Part shown: one piece after another, positions 27,384 to 36,499 of the stretch
How the letters are laid out: each line of letters starts with the position of its first letter
Position numbering within the stretch: the stretch's first letter is position 1
Source of the DNA: Lutispora saccharofermentans
GTDB lineage: Bacteria > Bacillota > Clostridia > Lutisporales > Lutisporaceae
Direction of reading: 5' to 3'
DNA length: 64,000 nucleotides
Assembly (NCBI RefSeq): GCF_024363565.1
Contig: NZ_JAJEKE010000005.1
Span: forward strand, 146,556 to 210,555
The notes under the pieces: model-generated
The model's database searches: none
The model's input: only the letters and a program-made list of their open reading frames with translations
Told to the model about the DNA's origin: nothing
Translations under genes and position numbers: made by a program

Positions 27384-27435
27384 TAAGCATCGCTAAGCAT
27401 TTCCAATGCATCAGACGCTTTATAGATAAAATAAG

Positions 27436-27453
27436 TGTTGCATTTTTGCAACA
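27436..27453. promoter_or_regulatory. Probable upstream activator site
   Basis: Perfect dyad TGTTGCA-TTTT-TGCAACA centred about 75 bases upstream of the sigma-54 promoter, the usual distance for a bacterial enhancer-binding protein. It could bind the Fis-type HTH of the activator at 28456-29490 or the adjacent RpiR protein. Confidence 0.65.
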
Positions 27454-27537
27454 TGTTACGTAAAAACAACGCTTTTTACAAAGGATTCTTAATGGTTATA
27501 TAGAATATATTAAGAAACCATAAGGGGAGGTCAATAT

Positions 27538-28410
27538 ATGAAGCTTTATAAGAATCATAAGAAGGAATTCCTTAATAAGCTTATTGATGAGACATTGAAC
27601 TTCAATGGGGAAGAGAAAAAAATCGCGTTATATATTAAAAAGTGCTGCAAAAAGGTTTCTTATATGAATTTGTCCGAGCTTTTGGAAGCTGCAGAAACAA
27701 GTGAGGAAAATGTAAAAAGCTACTTAGCCAAGATGGGCTACAACAGCTATGATGATTTCAGAAAGGAATTAAGAGAAGTCATAATGGTTGGTATGAAAAC
27801 TACTGAGGCCTTCAAGATATCTATGGATATGATGCATCCGAAGGTAAACAACATTTTGGACTTTATAGTAAAAAAAGAAACGGACAACCTCAATGAATTC
27901 AAGAAAACCTTTGACGAAGAAGCATTTAGAAATATTATTGAAGCAATAATCAATGCAAATGATATTATACTGGTTGGAACCAGGGCATCAGCTCCCATTG
28001 CCATATATGCGGAATACATATTCAACAAGATAGGAAAGCGCAGCAGAAAGATAATTTCCGGAGGAACCGAGAATTTCGACTTTTTATCTCTTATTGACAG
28101 GGATACATTGGTATTAGCCTTCGGCTTCGCCAGATATCCGAAAGATACCATAAAGATCCTCAGCTTTTTCAGAAAAAAGAATTTTAAAATTATATCTGTC
28201 ACCGACAATTACCTTTCACCCTTGGCCAGATTCTCGGATATGATTTATACCGTGCCGATAGAGTCCTATTCTTTTACCGACTCCTATGTAATACCTGTTT
28301 CTCTGGTCAATATTATAGCCATATTGATAAGTCAGCTGGATGAAGATAATTCCATGAAGCATCTTACAGAGTTTGAGGAGATTGCAAAAGATATAGGATT
28401 CTATTTTTAA
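27538..28410 (+). CDS. RpiR-like regulator with SIS domain
   Basis: A 290-aa protein with an N-terminal HTH_6-like domain (LNELLEAAETSEENVKSYL-type helix-turn-helix; about 1-80) and a SIS domain (about 125-255; DIILVGTRASAPIAIYAEYIF). The HTH is less typical than in the copy at 22475. Start ATG preceded by AGGGGAGG. Divergent from the dehydrogenase/NhaC operon and co-directional with the sigma-54 activator 45 bases later, so the two probably control that operon together. Confidence 0.83.
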   Translation: MKLYKNHKKEFLNKLIDETLNFNGEEKKIALYIKKCCKKVSYMNLSELLEAAETSEENVKSYLAKMGYNSYDDFRKELREVIMVGMKTTEAFKISMDMMHPKVNNILDFIVKKETDNLNEFKKTFDEEAFRNIIEAIINANDIILVGTRASAPIAIYAEYIFNKIGKRSRKIISGGTENFDFLSLIDRDTLVLAFGFARYPKDTIKILSFFRKKNFKIISVTDNYLSPLARFSDMIYTVPIESYSFTDSYVIPVSLVNIIAILISQLDEDNSMKHLTEFEEIAKDIGFYF

Positions 28411-28455
28411 ACAATACCCGTGTTCATCAAATATAAATATTCAGAGGTGAGTATT

Positions 28456-29490
28456 GTGGCCTCATATAATTACGCTGAATCTTTGGACAGCCATAATTGC
28501 ATCATACCGCCAAAGGATTTTAATCCATTTAAAATAGAAAATATATTTACATGCAGTAAAAGTATGAAGAGGATCATAGATTTAGCCTTGAGAATAGCCG
28601 GTTCTAACGCTCCCGTGCTAATACTCGGCCCCTCCGGGGTAGGCAAGGAGGAGCTGGCTTCGCTCATACATAAAAACAGTAAAAGAGCCCAAAATTCATT
28701 TGTAAAGCTGAACTGCTCCGCTATACCCGATAACCTTATAGAGTCGGAGTTTTTCGGGTATGAGGCAGGGTCCTTCACCGGTGCATCCAGGTCGGGCAAA
28801 AAAGGGCTCATCGAGCTTGCCGAAAAGGGAACCTTATTTTTAGATGAGCTGGGAGAAATGCCTCCCAATCTGCAGACAAAGCTGCTTCGGGTTCTGCAGA
28901 ACGGCAAGTTCTTAAAAATCGGCGCCTATAAGGAGTCCTCCTCTGATACAAGGATCATTGCTGCTACTAACAAAGATTTGCAGGCGATGATAAAAAGCGG
29001 TACCTTCAGAGAGGATTTATATTTCAGACTTAATGTAATACCCATACATATACCCCGGTTAAATGAAAGAAGAGAGGATATACCTCTATTATCCATGTAT
29101 TTTTTGGATTATTTCAATAAGCAATATAATGTAAATAAGAAGATAAGGCTGGAAGTTATGAATCAGCTTCTTTGCCATAATTGGCCCGGCAATATAAGAG
29201 AGCTCAAAAATACCATCGAAAGGCTGGTGCTCATATCTTTGGATGATGTAATAACCATGGACGATCTTTCTTATTCATATTTCGCAGAGAATAAATACAA
29301 TAGCATTGAAAGCAGCATAAGCGATATTCAGTACATCCCAAACATGACCCTGCGGGAAATGGTCAATGAATTTGAAACCAACATAATAACTCAGGCAGTG
29401 AAGAAATACGGAAGCATAAGAAAGGCTGCCAAAGTGCTGGATGTGACTCCTTCTACCCTATCAAGAAAGCTGAACAGAGGGATGTCATAG
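28456..29490 (+). CDS. Sigma-54-dependent activator (AAA+ plus Fis HTH, no sensor domain)
   Basis: A 344-aa enhancer-binding protein. Walker A GPSGVGKE (58-65), sigma-54 contact loop GSFTGA (105-110, a variant of GAFTGA), Walker B LFLDELGEMP, arginine-finger region FREDLYFRLNVIPI, and a C-terminal Fis-type HTH (SIRKAAKVLDVTPSTLSRKL, about 318-340). It has only about 30 residues before the AAA+ domain, so regulation must come from another protein, perhaps the RpiR protein encoded before it. GTG at 28456 is preferred with AGAGGTGA five bases upstream. Probable target: the promoter at 27368-27383. Confidence 0.93.
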   Translation: MASYNYAESLDSHNCIIPPKDFNPFKIENIFTCSKSMKRIIDLALRIAGSNAPVLILGPSGVGKEELASLIHKNSKRAQNSFVKLNCSAIPDNLIESEFFGYEAGSFTGASRSGKKGLIELAEKGTLFLDELGEMPPNLQTKLLRVLQNGKFLKIGAYKESSSDTRIIAATNKDLQAMIKSGTFREDLYFRLNVIPIHIPRLNERREDIPLLSMYFLDYFNKQYNVNKKIRLEVMNQLLCHNWPGNIRELKNTIERLVLISLDDVITMDDLSYSYFAENKYNSIESSISDIQYIPNMTLREMVNEFETNIITQAVKKYGSIRKAAKVLDVTPSTLSRKLNRGMS

Positions 29491-29536
29491 AAAAAGCAGA
29501 GGGGCGATCCTTGACCGTCCCCATGCTTCAATCATT

Positions 29537-30508
29537 TTATCCAAACAGTTTGCACATCACATAATGATTAGGCTTTACTTCATTTAGCGATAGGTCTTCT
29601 GATAAACACTCCGGCTTAAAAAATTTGCATCTCGGTGCAAAACGGCATCCAGGCTTGGGGTTTATTGGGTCAGTTACCTCTCCTCTTATTATTTCTCTTT
29701 CTGAAATGCGGCTTTTAAGCGAAGGCACCGGTATGGAAGACAGAAGTATTTTTGTATAAGGATGAATCGGGTTTCTAAAAAGCTCCTTAGACGGTGCCTT
29801 CTCTACGCACTGCCCAACATATAAAACCGCTATTTCGTCCGATATATGCTTGACGACGGCCAAATCGTGTGTAATAAACATGTAGGTCAAACCAAGCCTT
29901 TCTTGAAGATCCATCAGCAAATTTAGTATTTGGGCCTGTATGCTTACATCCAGTGCAGACACAGGTTCGTCGCATACTATAAACTGGGGACTCATGGAAA
30001 GCGCACGCGCTATTCCTATTCTTTGTCTTCTTCCTCCATCAAGCTCATGAGAATAAGAGTTTATAAACCGCTCTGCCAAGCCCACCGTTTCCATTAAAAA
30101 AAGTACCCTGTCATTGATTTCATTCCTGGAGCCATAAATCCTATTGACTATCAAAGGCTCGGCTATGATTTGAAAAACAGTCTTCCTAGGGTTTAAGCTG
30201 GCATAGGGGTCTTGAAAAATCATTTGCATTTTTTGGCGCATCAGCCTCATTTTTTCTTTATCATAGCCCAAAATATTTTCACCATCAAACAATACTTGTC
30301 CGTCAGTAAGGGGCAAAAGCCTCAGAATAGTACGCCCTAAAGTCGATTTCCCGCATCCCGATTCACCGACAACACCTAATGTTTTGCCTTTATCTATGCT
30401 CAGGTTGATGTCATCCACAGCATGAAGAAGCCCAAAAGGAGTATTGAAATATTTTTTTAAATTCACAGTTTCAATCAAAGGCTTTCTATTATCGTCGTCT
30501 TTTTTCAT
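29537..30508 (-). CDS. dppF: Peptide ABC transporter ATPase, DppF/OppF type
   Basis: A 323-aa ABC ATPase: Walker A GESGCGKST, Q-loop FQDPYASLNPR, signature LDGGRRQRIGIARAL (DGGR variant of SGGQ), Walker B FIVCDEPVSALD, and the C-terminal oligopeptide-type Cys region GCRFAPRCKFFKPEC which can hold an Fe-S or metal site. Start ATG at 30508 has GGGAGG nine bases upstream and overlaps the DppD end by 20 bases. With DppD it energises uptake of peptides by the DppBC channel. Confidence 0.92.
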   Translation of the reverse strand: MKKDDDNRKPLIETVNLKKYFNTPFGLLHAVDDINLSIDKGKTLGVVGESGCGKSTLGRTILRLLPLTDGQVLFDGENILGYDKEKMRLMRQKMQMIFQDPYASLNPRKTVFQIIAEPLIVNRIYGSRNEINDRVLFLMETVGLAERFINSYSHELDGGRRQRIGIARALSMSPQFIVCDEPVSALDVSIQAQILNLLMDLQERLGLTYMFITHDLAVVKHISDEIAVLYVGQCVEKAPSKELFRNPIHPYTKILLSSIPVPSLKSRISEREIIRGEVTDPINPKPGCRFAPRCKFFKPECLSEDLSLNEVKPNHYVMCKLFG

Positions 30509-31502
30509 TTGTTTCATCCTCCCTTGTGAATGCATGGCAAACAATATTATGGGTCCCATAGGTGATCTTCGGAGGGGTTCTCCTCGAGCAGATTTTCATT
30601 GCTTTCGGGCATCTCGGATGAAACTTGCAGCCAAATGGCAAGTTTGTCGGATCGGGCATCAATCCATCTATAGGGCTTAGGCGATCGGTTTCAATTTCAA
30701 GATTAGGAATCGATCCGAACAGGCCCACAGTATACGGATGGTGCTTTTCACTCTCGAAAATATCTTCGATTAAGCCGCTTTCAACTATTTCGCCGGCATA
30801 CATGACCGCAACCTTATCACAGGTTTGCGCTACAATTCCTAAATCATGAGTTATAAGTATCATCGACATTCCAAGCTTATTCTTCAGTTCTGTCATCATA
30901 GCCAGCACCTGGGCTTGAATGGTGACATCCAATGCCGTTGTGGGCTCATCCGCGATCACAAGCACCGGACTGCATGCGAGAGCTATGGCTATCACAACCC
31001 TCTGCTTCATACCTCCGGAAAATTGGTGCGGATATTCCCGCTTTCTGTTCTTGGGTATTCCCACTAACTCCAGCATTTCATCAACCCTGGCTTCAAGCTG
31101 GCTTTTGCTTTTGTTTTGAGTATTATGAAGTTCAAGGGCTTCATACAATTGCTGTTCAACAGTCAAAACCGGATTGAGGCTGGTCATCGGATCTTGAAAG
31201 ATCATAGAAATCTTCTCGCCCCTGACTTTTCGCATATCACTTTCTTTTGCCGATATAAGATCCTTGCCTTCAAAAATAATTTGGCCTTCAGTGATTTCTC
31301 CTATATCCTGTGGAAGAAGCCTCAGGATGCTGAGTGCAGTTGTGGTCTTGCCGGCACCTGTTTCTCCGACGATTCCAAGAGTCTGTTCCTTATCCAGGGC
31401 TAGATCGATCCCGTTCACTGCACATACTGTATCTGAATCAGTCTTGTAAATGACTTTCAAATTGCGGATTTCCAATAGTCTATTTTCTATTTTATTATCC
31501 AT
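30489..31502 (-). CDS. dppD: Peptide ABC transporter ATPase, DppD/OppD type
   Basis: A 337-aa ABC ATPase with Walker A GETGAGKTT, Q-loop FQDPMTSLNPV, signature FSGGMKQRVVIAIAL, Walker B LVIADEPTTALD, H-loop LITHDLGIV, and the C-terminal region GCKFHPRCPKAMKIC. Second ATPase of the peptide importer. The operon order B-C-D-F after the peptidase is standard for Dpp/Opp systems. Confidence 0.93.
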   Translation of the reverse strand: MDNKIENRLLEIRNLKVIYKTDSDTVCAVNGIDLALDKEQTLGIVGETGAGKTTTALSILRLLPQDIGEITEGQIIFEGKDLISAKESDMRKVRGEKISMIFQDPMTSLNPVLTVEQQLYEALELHNTQNKSKSQLEARVDEMLELVGIPKNRKREYPHQFSGGMKQRVVIAIALACSPVLVIADEPTTALDVTIQAQVLAMMTELKNKLGMSMILITHDLGIVAQTCDKVAVMYAGEIVESGLIEDIFESEKHHPYTVGLFGSIPNLEIETDRLSPIDGLMPDPTNLPFGCKFHPRCPKAMKICSRRTPPKITYGTHNIVCHAFTREDETNEKRRR

Positions 31503-31537
31503 GCTTTTAGCTCCTTACATAAAATTATTATCCCTTG

Positions 31538-32431
31538 CTAGTTCTTTAATCTTGGATCTAAAGCATCCCTCAATCCATCGCCTATTAAATTTATGGAAAA
31601 AACAGAAATGGCAATTGCAATTCCCGGTATTACAACTAGATAAGGATAATCTCTCATATATTCTCTTGCCTCAGACAGCATATACCCCCATTCGGGTTGA
31701 GGCGGCTGAATGCCCAAGCCGATAAAGCTGAGCCCCGCCGCCAAAAGTATCATCTTTGCAACGGACATGGTTCCCTGCACTATGATAGGCCCTATGGCAT
31801 TGGGCAAAACATCATTTGTGATAATTCTGAAATCTTTCGAACCGCAGGCTCTGGCCGCTTCTATATAATCTTCTCCGACCACAGTCAGCACCGTAGATCG
31901 GACAATCCTCGTAAAGCCCGGAATTTGGGATATGGTTATTGCAATCAAAAGGTTCAGCAGGCTCGGACCCATTGCTGAAACGATTGCGATCGCCAGAAGT
32001 ATAGATGGAATGCTCAGCAAGATGTCCATCAATCTCATGACTATCTCATCAAATATTCCGCCATAGTATCCTGTCATCGCCCCTAATATCCCGCCTATCA
32101 AAAGTGAGATTCCCGTAGTGAAAAATCCGATGCTCAGTGAAACTCTTGAGCCATGGACCATGCGTGCCAGAAGATCTCTCCCATACTGGTCGGTACCAAA
32201 ATAGTGCTCCCAGGAAGGCGGCTGCAGTCTAAGGCTTCCATTCTGCTTAATAGCTGACTCTTGATAGTCGGCTATTAAGTCTGCACTAAGAGACATTGCT
32301 ACCAATATGCAAAATATAGCCAGCCCTATCATGGCAAGTTTGTTTTTCTTCATTCTTCGCCAGATCTCTTTTATTTGACTTTTCTTTGCATATTTCTTCT
32401 CTATAGCAACTGCGTTGGCTTCTTGAGTCAT
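31538..32431 (-). CDS. dppC: Peptide ABC transporter permease, DppC type
   Basis: A 297-aa inner-membrane permease. N-terminal cytoplasmic stretch, one helix (LAMIGLAIFCILVAMSLSA), the FGTDQYGRDLLARM motif of DppC/OppC, then five helices with the EAARACGSKDFRI coupling loop. ATG at 32431 with GGGAGG ten bases upstream is preferred over ATGs overlapping the RBS. Confidence 0.92.
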   Translation of the reverse strand: MTQEANAVAIEKKYAKKSQIKEIWRRMKKNKLAMIGLAIFCILVAMSLSADLIADYQESAIKQNGSLRLQPPSWEHYFGTDQYGRDLLARMVHGSRVSLSIGFFTTGISLLIGGILGAMTGYYGGIFDEIVMRLMDILLSIPSILLAIAIVSAMGPSLLNLLIAITISQIPGFTRIVRSTVLTVVGEDYIEAARACGSKDFRIITNDVLPNAIGPIIVQGTMSVAKMILLAAGLSFIGLGIQPPQPEWGYMLSEAREYMRDYPYLVVIPGIAIAISVFSINLIGDGLRDALDPRLKN

Positions 32432-32462
32432 TTCACATATTCCTCCCATCAAATAAAATCAT

Positions 32463-33392
32463 CTATTTTATATACTTCGAGCGTATCCTTGGGTCTATAA
32501 AGGCATAAATCATATCAACGATGAGCATAGTGATGCATACCAAAACAGCAAAAAATATTATGGAAGCCGTGACCTGCGGGGTATCCTTCATTCTGATGGA
32601 TGTGATCATCAAAGTAGAAATGCCCGACATGGAGAATACTGTCTCGATAAGGATGGCTCCGCCCAGAAGCATCCCAAATTCTACTCCGAGTGCTGTTATA
32701 ACAGGCAGCAGCGCATTTTTCAATTCATGTTTGAAAATGATGCGCCTCTCGCTGGCCCCTTTGGCTCTTGCAGTCCTTACATAGTCCTGGCGGATTGTTT
32801 CAAGCATAGTCGATCTGGTCAGGCGAAGGATATTGGCCGCTGTAGGAGCCGCAAGCGTAAAGACCGGAAGCACAAAATGCCGCCAGCTTCCTACGCCGTT
32901 TGATGGAAATAATTTTAGCTTTACAGAAAAAAATAATATGAGCAATAACCCGAGCCAAAAACGCGGCAATGACGCGAATACCATTGCACAGGATGTACAA
33001 ATCATATCGATAGGCTTGTACTTTTTAACGGCTGATATTATTCCCAGGGGTATCCCCATCAAAGCCGTCAGAATAACACTGCAGAATGCAAGCTCTAAAG
33101 TCACCGGAAATCTTTTGATGATTTCTCCGAATACAGGTTTTTGTGTCCGGTAAGATAGCCCGAAATCCCCATGCAAAGCGTTAAATATGTACTTAACATA
33201 TTTAACCGGCAGAGGATCATAATAACCGAACTCTGTATTCAATTGAACGATAGCTTCTTCCGGGGCATCCTGGCCTAACAGCAGAGAGGCAGGGTCTCCG
33301 GGCGTGAAGCTCATAATAAAAAGAATTATAAAGATTACGCCTAATAAAATCGGTATAAGCAATAATAAGCGTTTGATCACATATCTATACAT
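32463..33392 (-). CDS. dppB: Peptide ABC transporter permease, DppB type
   Basis: A 309-aa permease with six helices; N-terminal MYRYVIKRLLLLIPILLGV is typical of DppB, and the coupling loop is RTARAKGASERRIIFKHELKNA (in consecutive parts). Partner of DppC in the membrane channel. Lies 31 bases upstream of dppC. Confidence 0.93.
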   Translation of the reverse strand: MYRYVIKRLLLLIPILLGVIFIILFIMSFTPGDPASLLLGQDAPEEAIVQLNTEFGYYDPLPVKYVKYIFNALHGDFGLSYRTQKPVFGEIIKRFPVTLELAFCSVILTALMGIPLGIISAVKKYKPIDMICTSCAMVFASLPRFWLGLLLILFFSVKLKLFPSNGVGSWRHFVLPVFTLAAPTAANILRLTRSTMLETIRQDYVRTARAKGASERRIIFKHELKNALLPVITALGVEFGMLLGGAILIETVFSMSGISTLMITSIRMKDTPQVTASIIFFAVLVCITMLIVDMIYAFIDPRIRSKYIK

Positions 33393-33492
33393 TTGCTCTC
33401 CCCTATTCTTAATAGAATATCTTTTATGACTCTCAGATGGAGCCGGAAACCGGCATCTCCTGCTCCACCTGGAGTATTAAACGGATTCAGCC

Positions 33493-34617
33493 TTATATTA
33501 TCGATAAGACTCCCGGGTTGAAATCATGATTTGAAAGTATCTTCGGACCCTCAGGTGTGATCTGGATCAAATCTTCCATATGAAACATGCGGCCTTCAGC
33601 CACAACCACAGGCTCAATGTTAAACACCATGTTTTCTTCCAAAGCAAAATTCTCTTTAGGAGAAAGCATTGGAAATTCATGCAAACCGATCCCTAAAGAA
33701 TGTCCTATATGAGGCGTAGAAAAAGGCAAATTGTATTCCTTAAATTTCCTTGAACATATATCATACAGCTCAGCTGCGGTAACGCCTATCTTCATACAAG
33801 AAATAACATGCTGGTACACTTCAGTCAGCCTGTCATAAATATCCAGATACTTTGGATTCGGCTTTCCTATCATGACTGTTCTTGCAAAATCGGATTGATA
33901 GTTCCCTTTGAATAACCCTCCAAAGTCCAATCGCATGACTTCACCATCTTCCATGATCGTATCATCCGGCAAGGCGTGCACTTGAATGGATTTGGCTCCG
34001 GAGCCCATCACAAAAAATGAGATTTTATCCGCTCCGCCGTTGAGCATGTTTATTTTTACTTTACTTGAAAATATTCGCTCGGTGCAGCCCGGGTGAACTT
34101 CTGCTAAGGCTTTCTCCAATGATTCCCTGGTGATATTTGCAGCTTCGCTCAAAATAGCTATCTCTTTGTCTTCCTTTATCATTTTTACTTTGTCAAAAAG
34201 ACGTGTACAGCTGACAAAATCGGCATCCGGCATTCTTCCGACCAGTTCTTTGTAATAGTGAGCCATCAAGTAATCCAGCTCAATACCGACTTTTTTCTTG
34301 CTCAACCCTTTTTCGGCCAGAACGTCTGCCAGGAATTGTATCGGTGATTCTTGAAATTCGATATAATATCTCTTGTCTTTAATCCACGTTTGGGCCTCCA
34401 CAGTGCCTCTTTCGATACCGCAGGCAATCATCGCCGGCTCCCCCGAAAGAGGAAGAACGGCTATTGCCAGCCTGTCTCTTATATCAGTTTGAGTCATTAT
34501 ATAGGTTTCAGCAAAATATAAGGTGTTTTCCGGAGATATGACTACCGTGACATCTAATCCTTCTTCCTCCATATATTTTTTTAATCTATCATACCTGCTT
34601 AAATTATTTATCAACAT
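33493..34617 (-). CDS. M24 metallopeptidase, Xaa-Pro aminopeptidase/dipeptidase type
   Basis: A 374-aa creatinase-fold enzyme with an N-terminal creatinase domain (about 1-135) and a pita-bread catalytic domain. Metal ligands seen: Asp in RLDFGG, Asp in YQSDFART, His in HIGHSLGIGLHE, Glu in FNIEPVV and Glu in FHMEDLI. It cleaves X-Pro bonds or related substrates in the cytoplasm. Embedded between the binding protein and permease genes, it probably processes what the transporter brings in. RBS GGAGG seven bases before ATG. Confidence 0.9.
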   Translation of the reverse strand: MLINNLSRYDRLKKYMEEEGLDVTVVISPENTLYFAETYIMTQTDIRDRLAIAVLPLSGEPAMIACGIERGTVEAQTWIKDKRYYIEFQESPIQFLADVLAEKGLSKKKVGIELDYLMAHYYKELVGRMPDADFVSCTRLFDKVKMIKEDKEIAILSEAANITRESLEKALAEVHPGCTERIFSSKVKINMLNGGADKISFFVMGSGAKSIQVHALPDDTIMEDGEVMRLDFGGLFKGNYQSDFARTVMIGKPNPKYLDIYDRLTEVYQHVISCMKIGVTAAELYDICSRKFKEYNLPFSTPHIGHSLGIGLHEFPMLSPKENFALEENMVFNIEPVVVAEGRMFHMEDLIQITPEGPKILSNHDFNPGVLSII

Positions 34618-34744
34618 AATGATCCTCCTTCAATAAACTAGATATAACGCATTAAATATTCCACATAGCTGTTATGCTGATTGATAACGATTGCAGATGC
34701 CCCAGGGCATCCTCTCTTGCTCCTGTGGAGCAATTCACCTTATG

Positions 34745-34860
34745 CTCCAGAGCTAAGACTTTGTAAGCTTGCATAGGGTTGCGTCAAAACTCGCTTTGGC
34801 TCAAACAGTTGACGCAACTTGTCCTATGCCTCGCTAACAAACTCTAAGCTCCTTCACGAT
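34745..34860. repeat. Long imperfect stem-loop element inside the peptide operon
   Basis: Left arm from GAGCTAAGACTTTGTAAGC and GCATAGG to TTGCGTCAA; right arm TTGACGCAA, CCTATGC and GCTAACAAACTCTAAGCTC. The arms pair over about 45 bases around a 22-base loop. A 23-base part recurs at 17711-17733. It occupies most of the 310-base gap between the M24 peptidase and the binding-protein gene; it may attenuate transcription to give more binding protein than transporter, or be a mobile palindromic repeat. Confidence 0.65.
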
Positions 34861-34927
34861 GCACTCTTTTATCAGTCAGGATAACATTATTGCTGTAAAA
34901 TCTTTTTCACGTCATAGATAGCTCGGC

Positions 34928-36499
34928 TTATTCTGCCCATTCAAGATATTTGAGCTGAACACCGACAAACTTATCATAGCCTGTGATGTTTAGGCCTTTC
35001 GTGATAGCATAGCTTTTCTTGGGATAATAAATAGGAGCAAAATAAGCTTCTTCGCCAGTCCTTACCAGAATGGATTCCAAAATATCAAATCTTTTTTTAC
35101 TATCCAGTTCTATTTTCTGAAGCTTGTTTTGTTCCTCTATCCATTCATCATTGATGCCGGAGAATGGGACCGAACCGGTTATGCTGATCACGTCCATTGC
35201 ATTATCTCCATCAGAGTTCAAATTCAAATGGCTGGATGCCATAACAAAATTGCCTGTTTTCAAATCGTCAATAAATGCATTATTTTCAACGACTTGAACG
35301 GTGGTTTCAATCCCTATGGCTTTTAAATTCTCTAAGGCGATCTCTGCGATCTTTTTATCTTTTCCATCACGGGTTATTATTGCATCAAATTTGAATCCGT
35401 TTTCATAGCCGGCTTCTTTCATAAGCTCCTTTGCTTTTTCAACATTGTACTCATAATAGGGTATCCTCTCGCTGTAGCCAAACATTCCTTGATTGGCAAC
35501 GCTTCTGGCCGGAACTGCCATGCCTTCTTCGGCTACCTGGATCATGAAATCCTTGTCAAAACAGTAGTTGATCGCCTGGCGGACCTTCTTGTTTTTTAAA
35601 GGCTCAATGGTATTGTCCCTTTGATTAAACTGTATAAAGTTGACAAGCCCGCATGGATGCGAATAAAAATCAAGATTTGGGTTCTCCTTAATATTTTTTA
35701 ACGCTATCATGGCAAAATTCCTGGACAGATTCAGCTCTCCGGTTTCCAATGCAACTACTTGTGTGTTTGCATCAGGAATGATTTTGAAAACAGCCTTTTT
35801 TATCTTTGGCTTTATATCTCCATGATAATCTTCAAAGGCTTCCAGTTCTACGCCTATGGTAGGGTCGTAAGAAACCAATTTATATGGGCCGCAAGAAATC
35901 ACCGTATCTTTATATTTGTCAGTTTCGTTATATGCTTTTTCGGAGTACATTTTTACATTGATTGCACAAAGGTAAAGAAAATTGGCTGATGGGTTGTTCA
36001 AATAAACATCGACTGTATAATCATCTACCAGTTTCACTTCTTTGATCTGATTTGCGGTTGCAGCCTGATATGCTTTGTATTCTGTCATCATTAGGTTGAA
36101 AGTAAAAGCTGCATCGCTTGCCTTCAGCTCTGAACCATCATGAAACTTTATCCCTTTCTTTATTTTAAATCTATATTTATTTTCATCCTCAATCCATTCC
36201 CAGCTTTCTGCAACATTCGGAATAATGGTTCCATCATCAGCTACATTGAGAAATGTGTCATATATATTAGAAATGCATTCATTGGTTACGATATTTTGCA
36301 TTGCAAAAGTATTTAAGGTTTGCAGCTCTGTCGCCAAGGAAATAACCACTTGCCCCGTGTCTTTGATCAACGGATTTTCATTGCCCGAAGTGCCATTTGA
36401 CGGCGTCTCGTTTGCCGGTACCGAAGAGCTTGTACAACCCAGGAGCGAAGACAAAACCATTGTGCTGATCAAAATCAAACTTATGATATTCTTCTTCAC
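34928..36499 (-). CDS. dppA: Peptide-binding lipoprotein of the ABC transporter (SBP family 5)
   Basis: A 523-aa lipoprotein: signal peptide with lipobox LLGC (Cys22), a Ser/Thr/Asn-rich linker, then the SBP_bac_5 fold with YRFKIKKGIKFHDGSELKASD-type motif (in parts), SEKAYNET, and KVRQAINYCFDKDFM. Captures oligopeptides or opines outside the cell for DppBCDF. The stop overlaps the amidohydrolase start side by 4 bases (36496-36499), so it is translationally coupled to that gene. Confidence 0.92.
   Translation of the reverse strand: MKKNIISLILISTMVLSSLLGCTSSSVPANETPSNGTSGNENPLIKDTGQVVISLATELQTLNTFAMQNIVTNECISNIYDTFLNVADDGTIIPNVAESWEWIEDENKYRFKIKKGIKFHDGSELKASDAAFTFNLMMTEYKAYQAATANQIKEVKLVDDYTVDVYLNNPSANFLYLCAINVKMYSEKAYNETDKYKDTVISCGPYKLVSYDPTIGVELEAFEDYHGDIKPKIKKAVFKIIPDANTQVVALETGELNLSRNFAMIALKNIKENPNLDFYSHPCGLVNFIQFNQRDNTIEPLKNKKVRQAINYCFDKDFMIQVAEEGMAVPARSVANQGMFGYSERIPYYEYNVEKAKELMKEAGYENGFKFDAIITRDGKDKKIAEIALENLKAIGIETTVQVVENNAFIDDLKTGNFVMASSHLNLNSDGDNAMDVISITGSVPFSGINDEWIEEQNKLQKIELDSKKRFDILESILVRTGEEAYFAPIYYPKKSYAITKGLNITGYDKFVGVQLKYLEWAE

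Noticed and set aside
29502..29523. Possible hairpin GGGG...CCCC between the sigma-54 activator and dppF
   Set aside because: Only four base pairs and no T run; not strong enough to list as a terminator.
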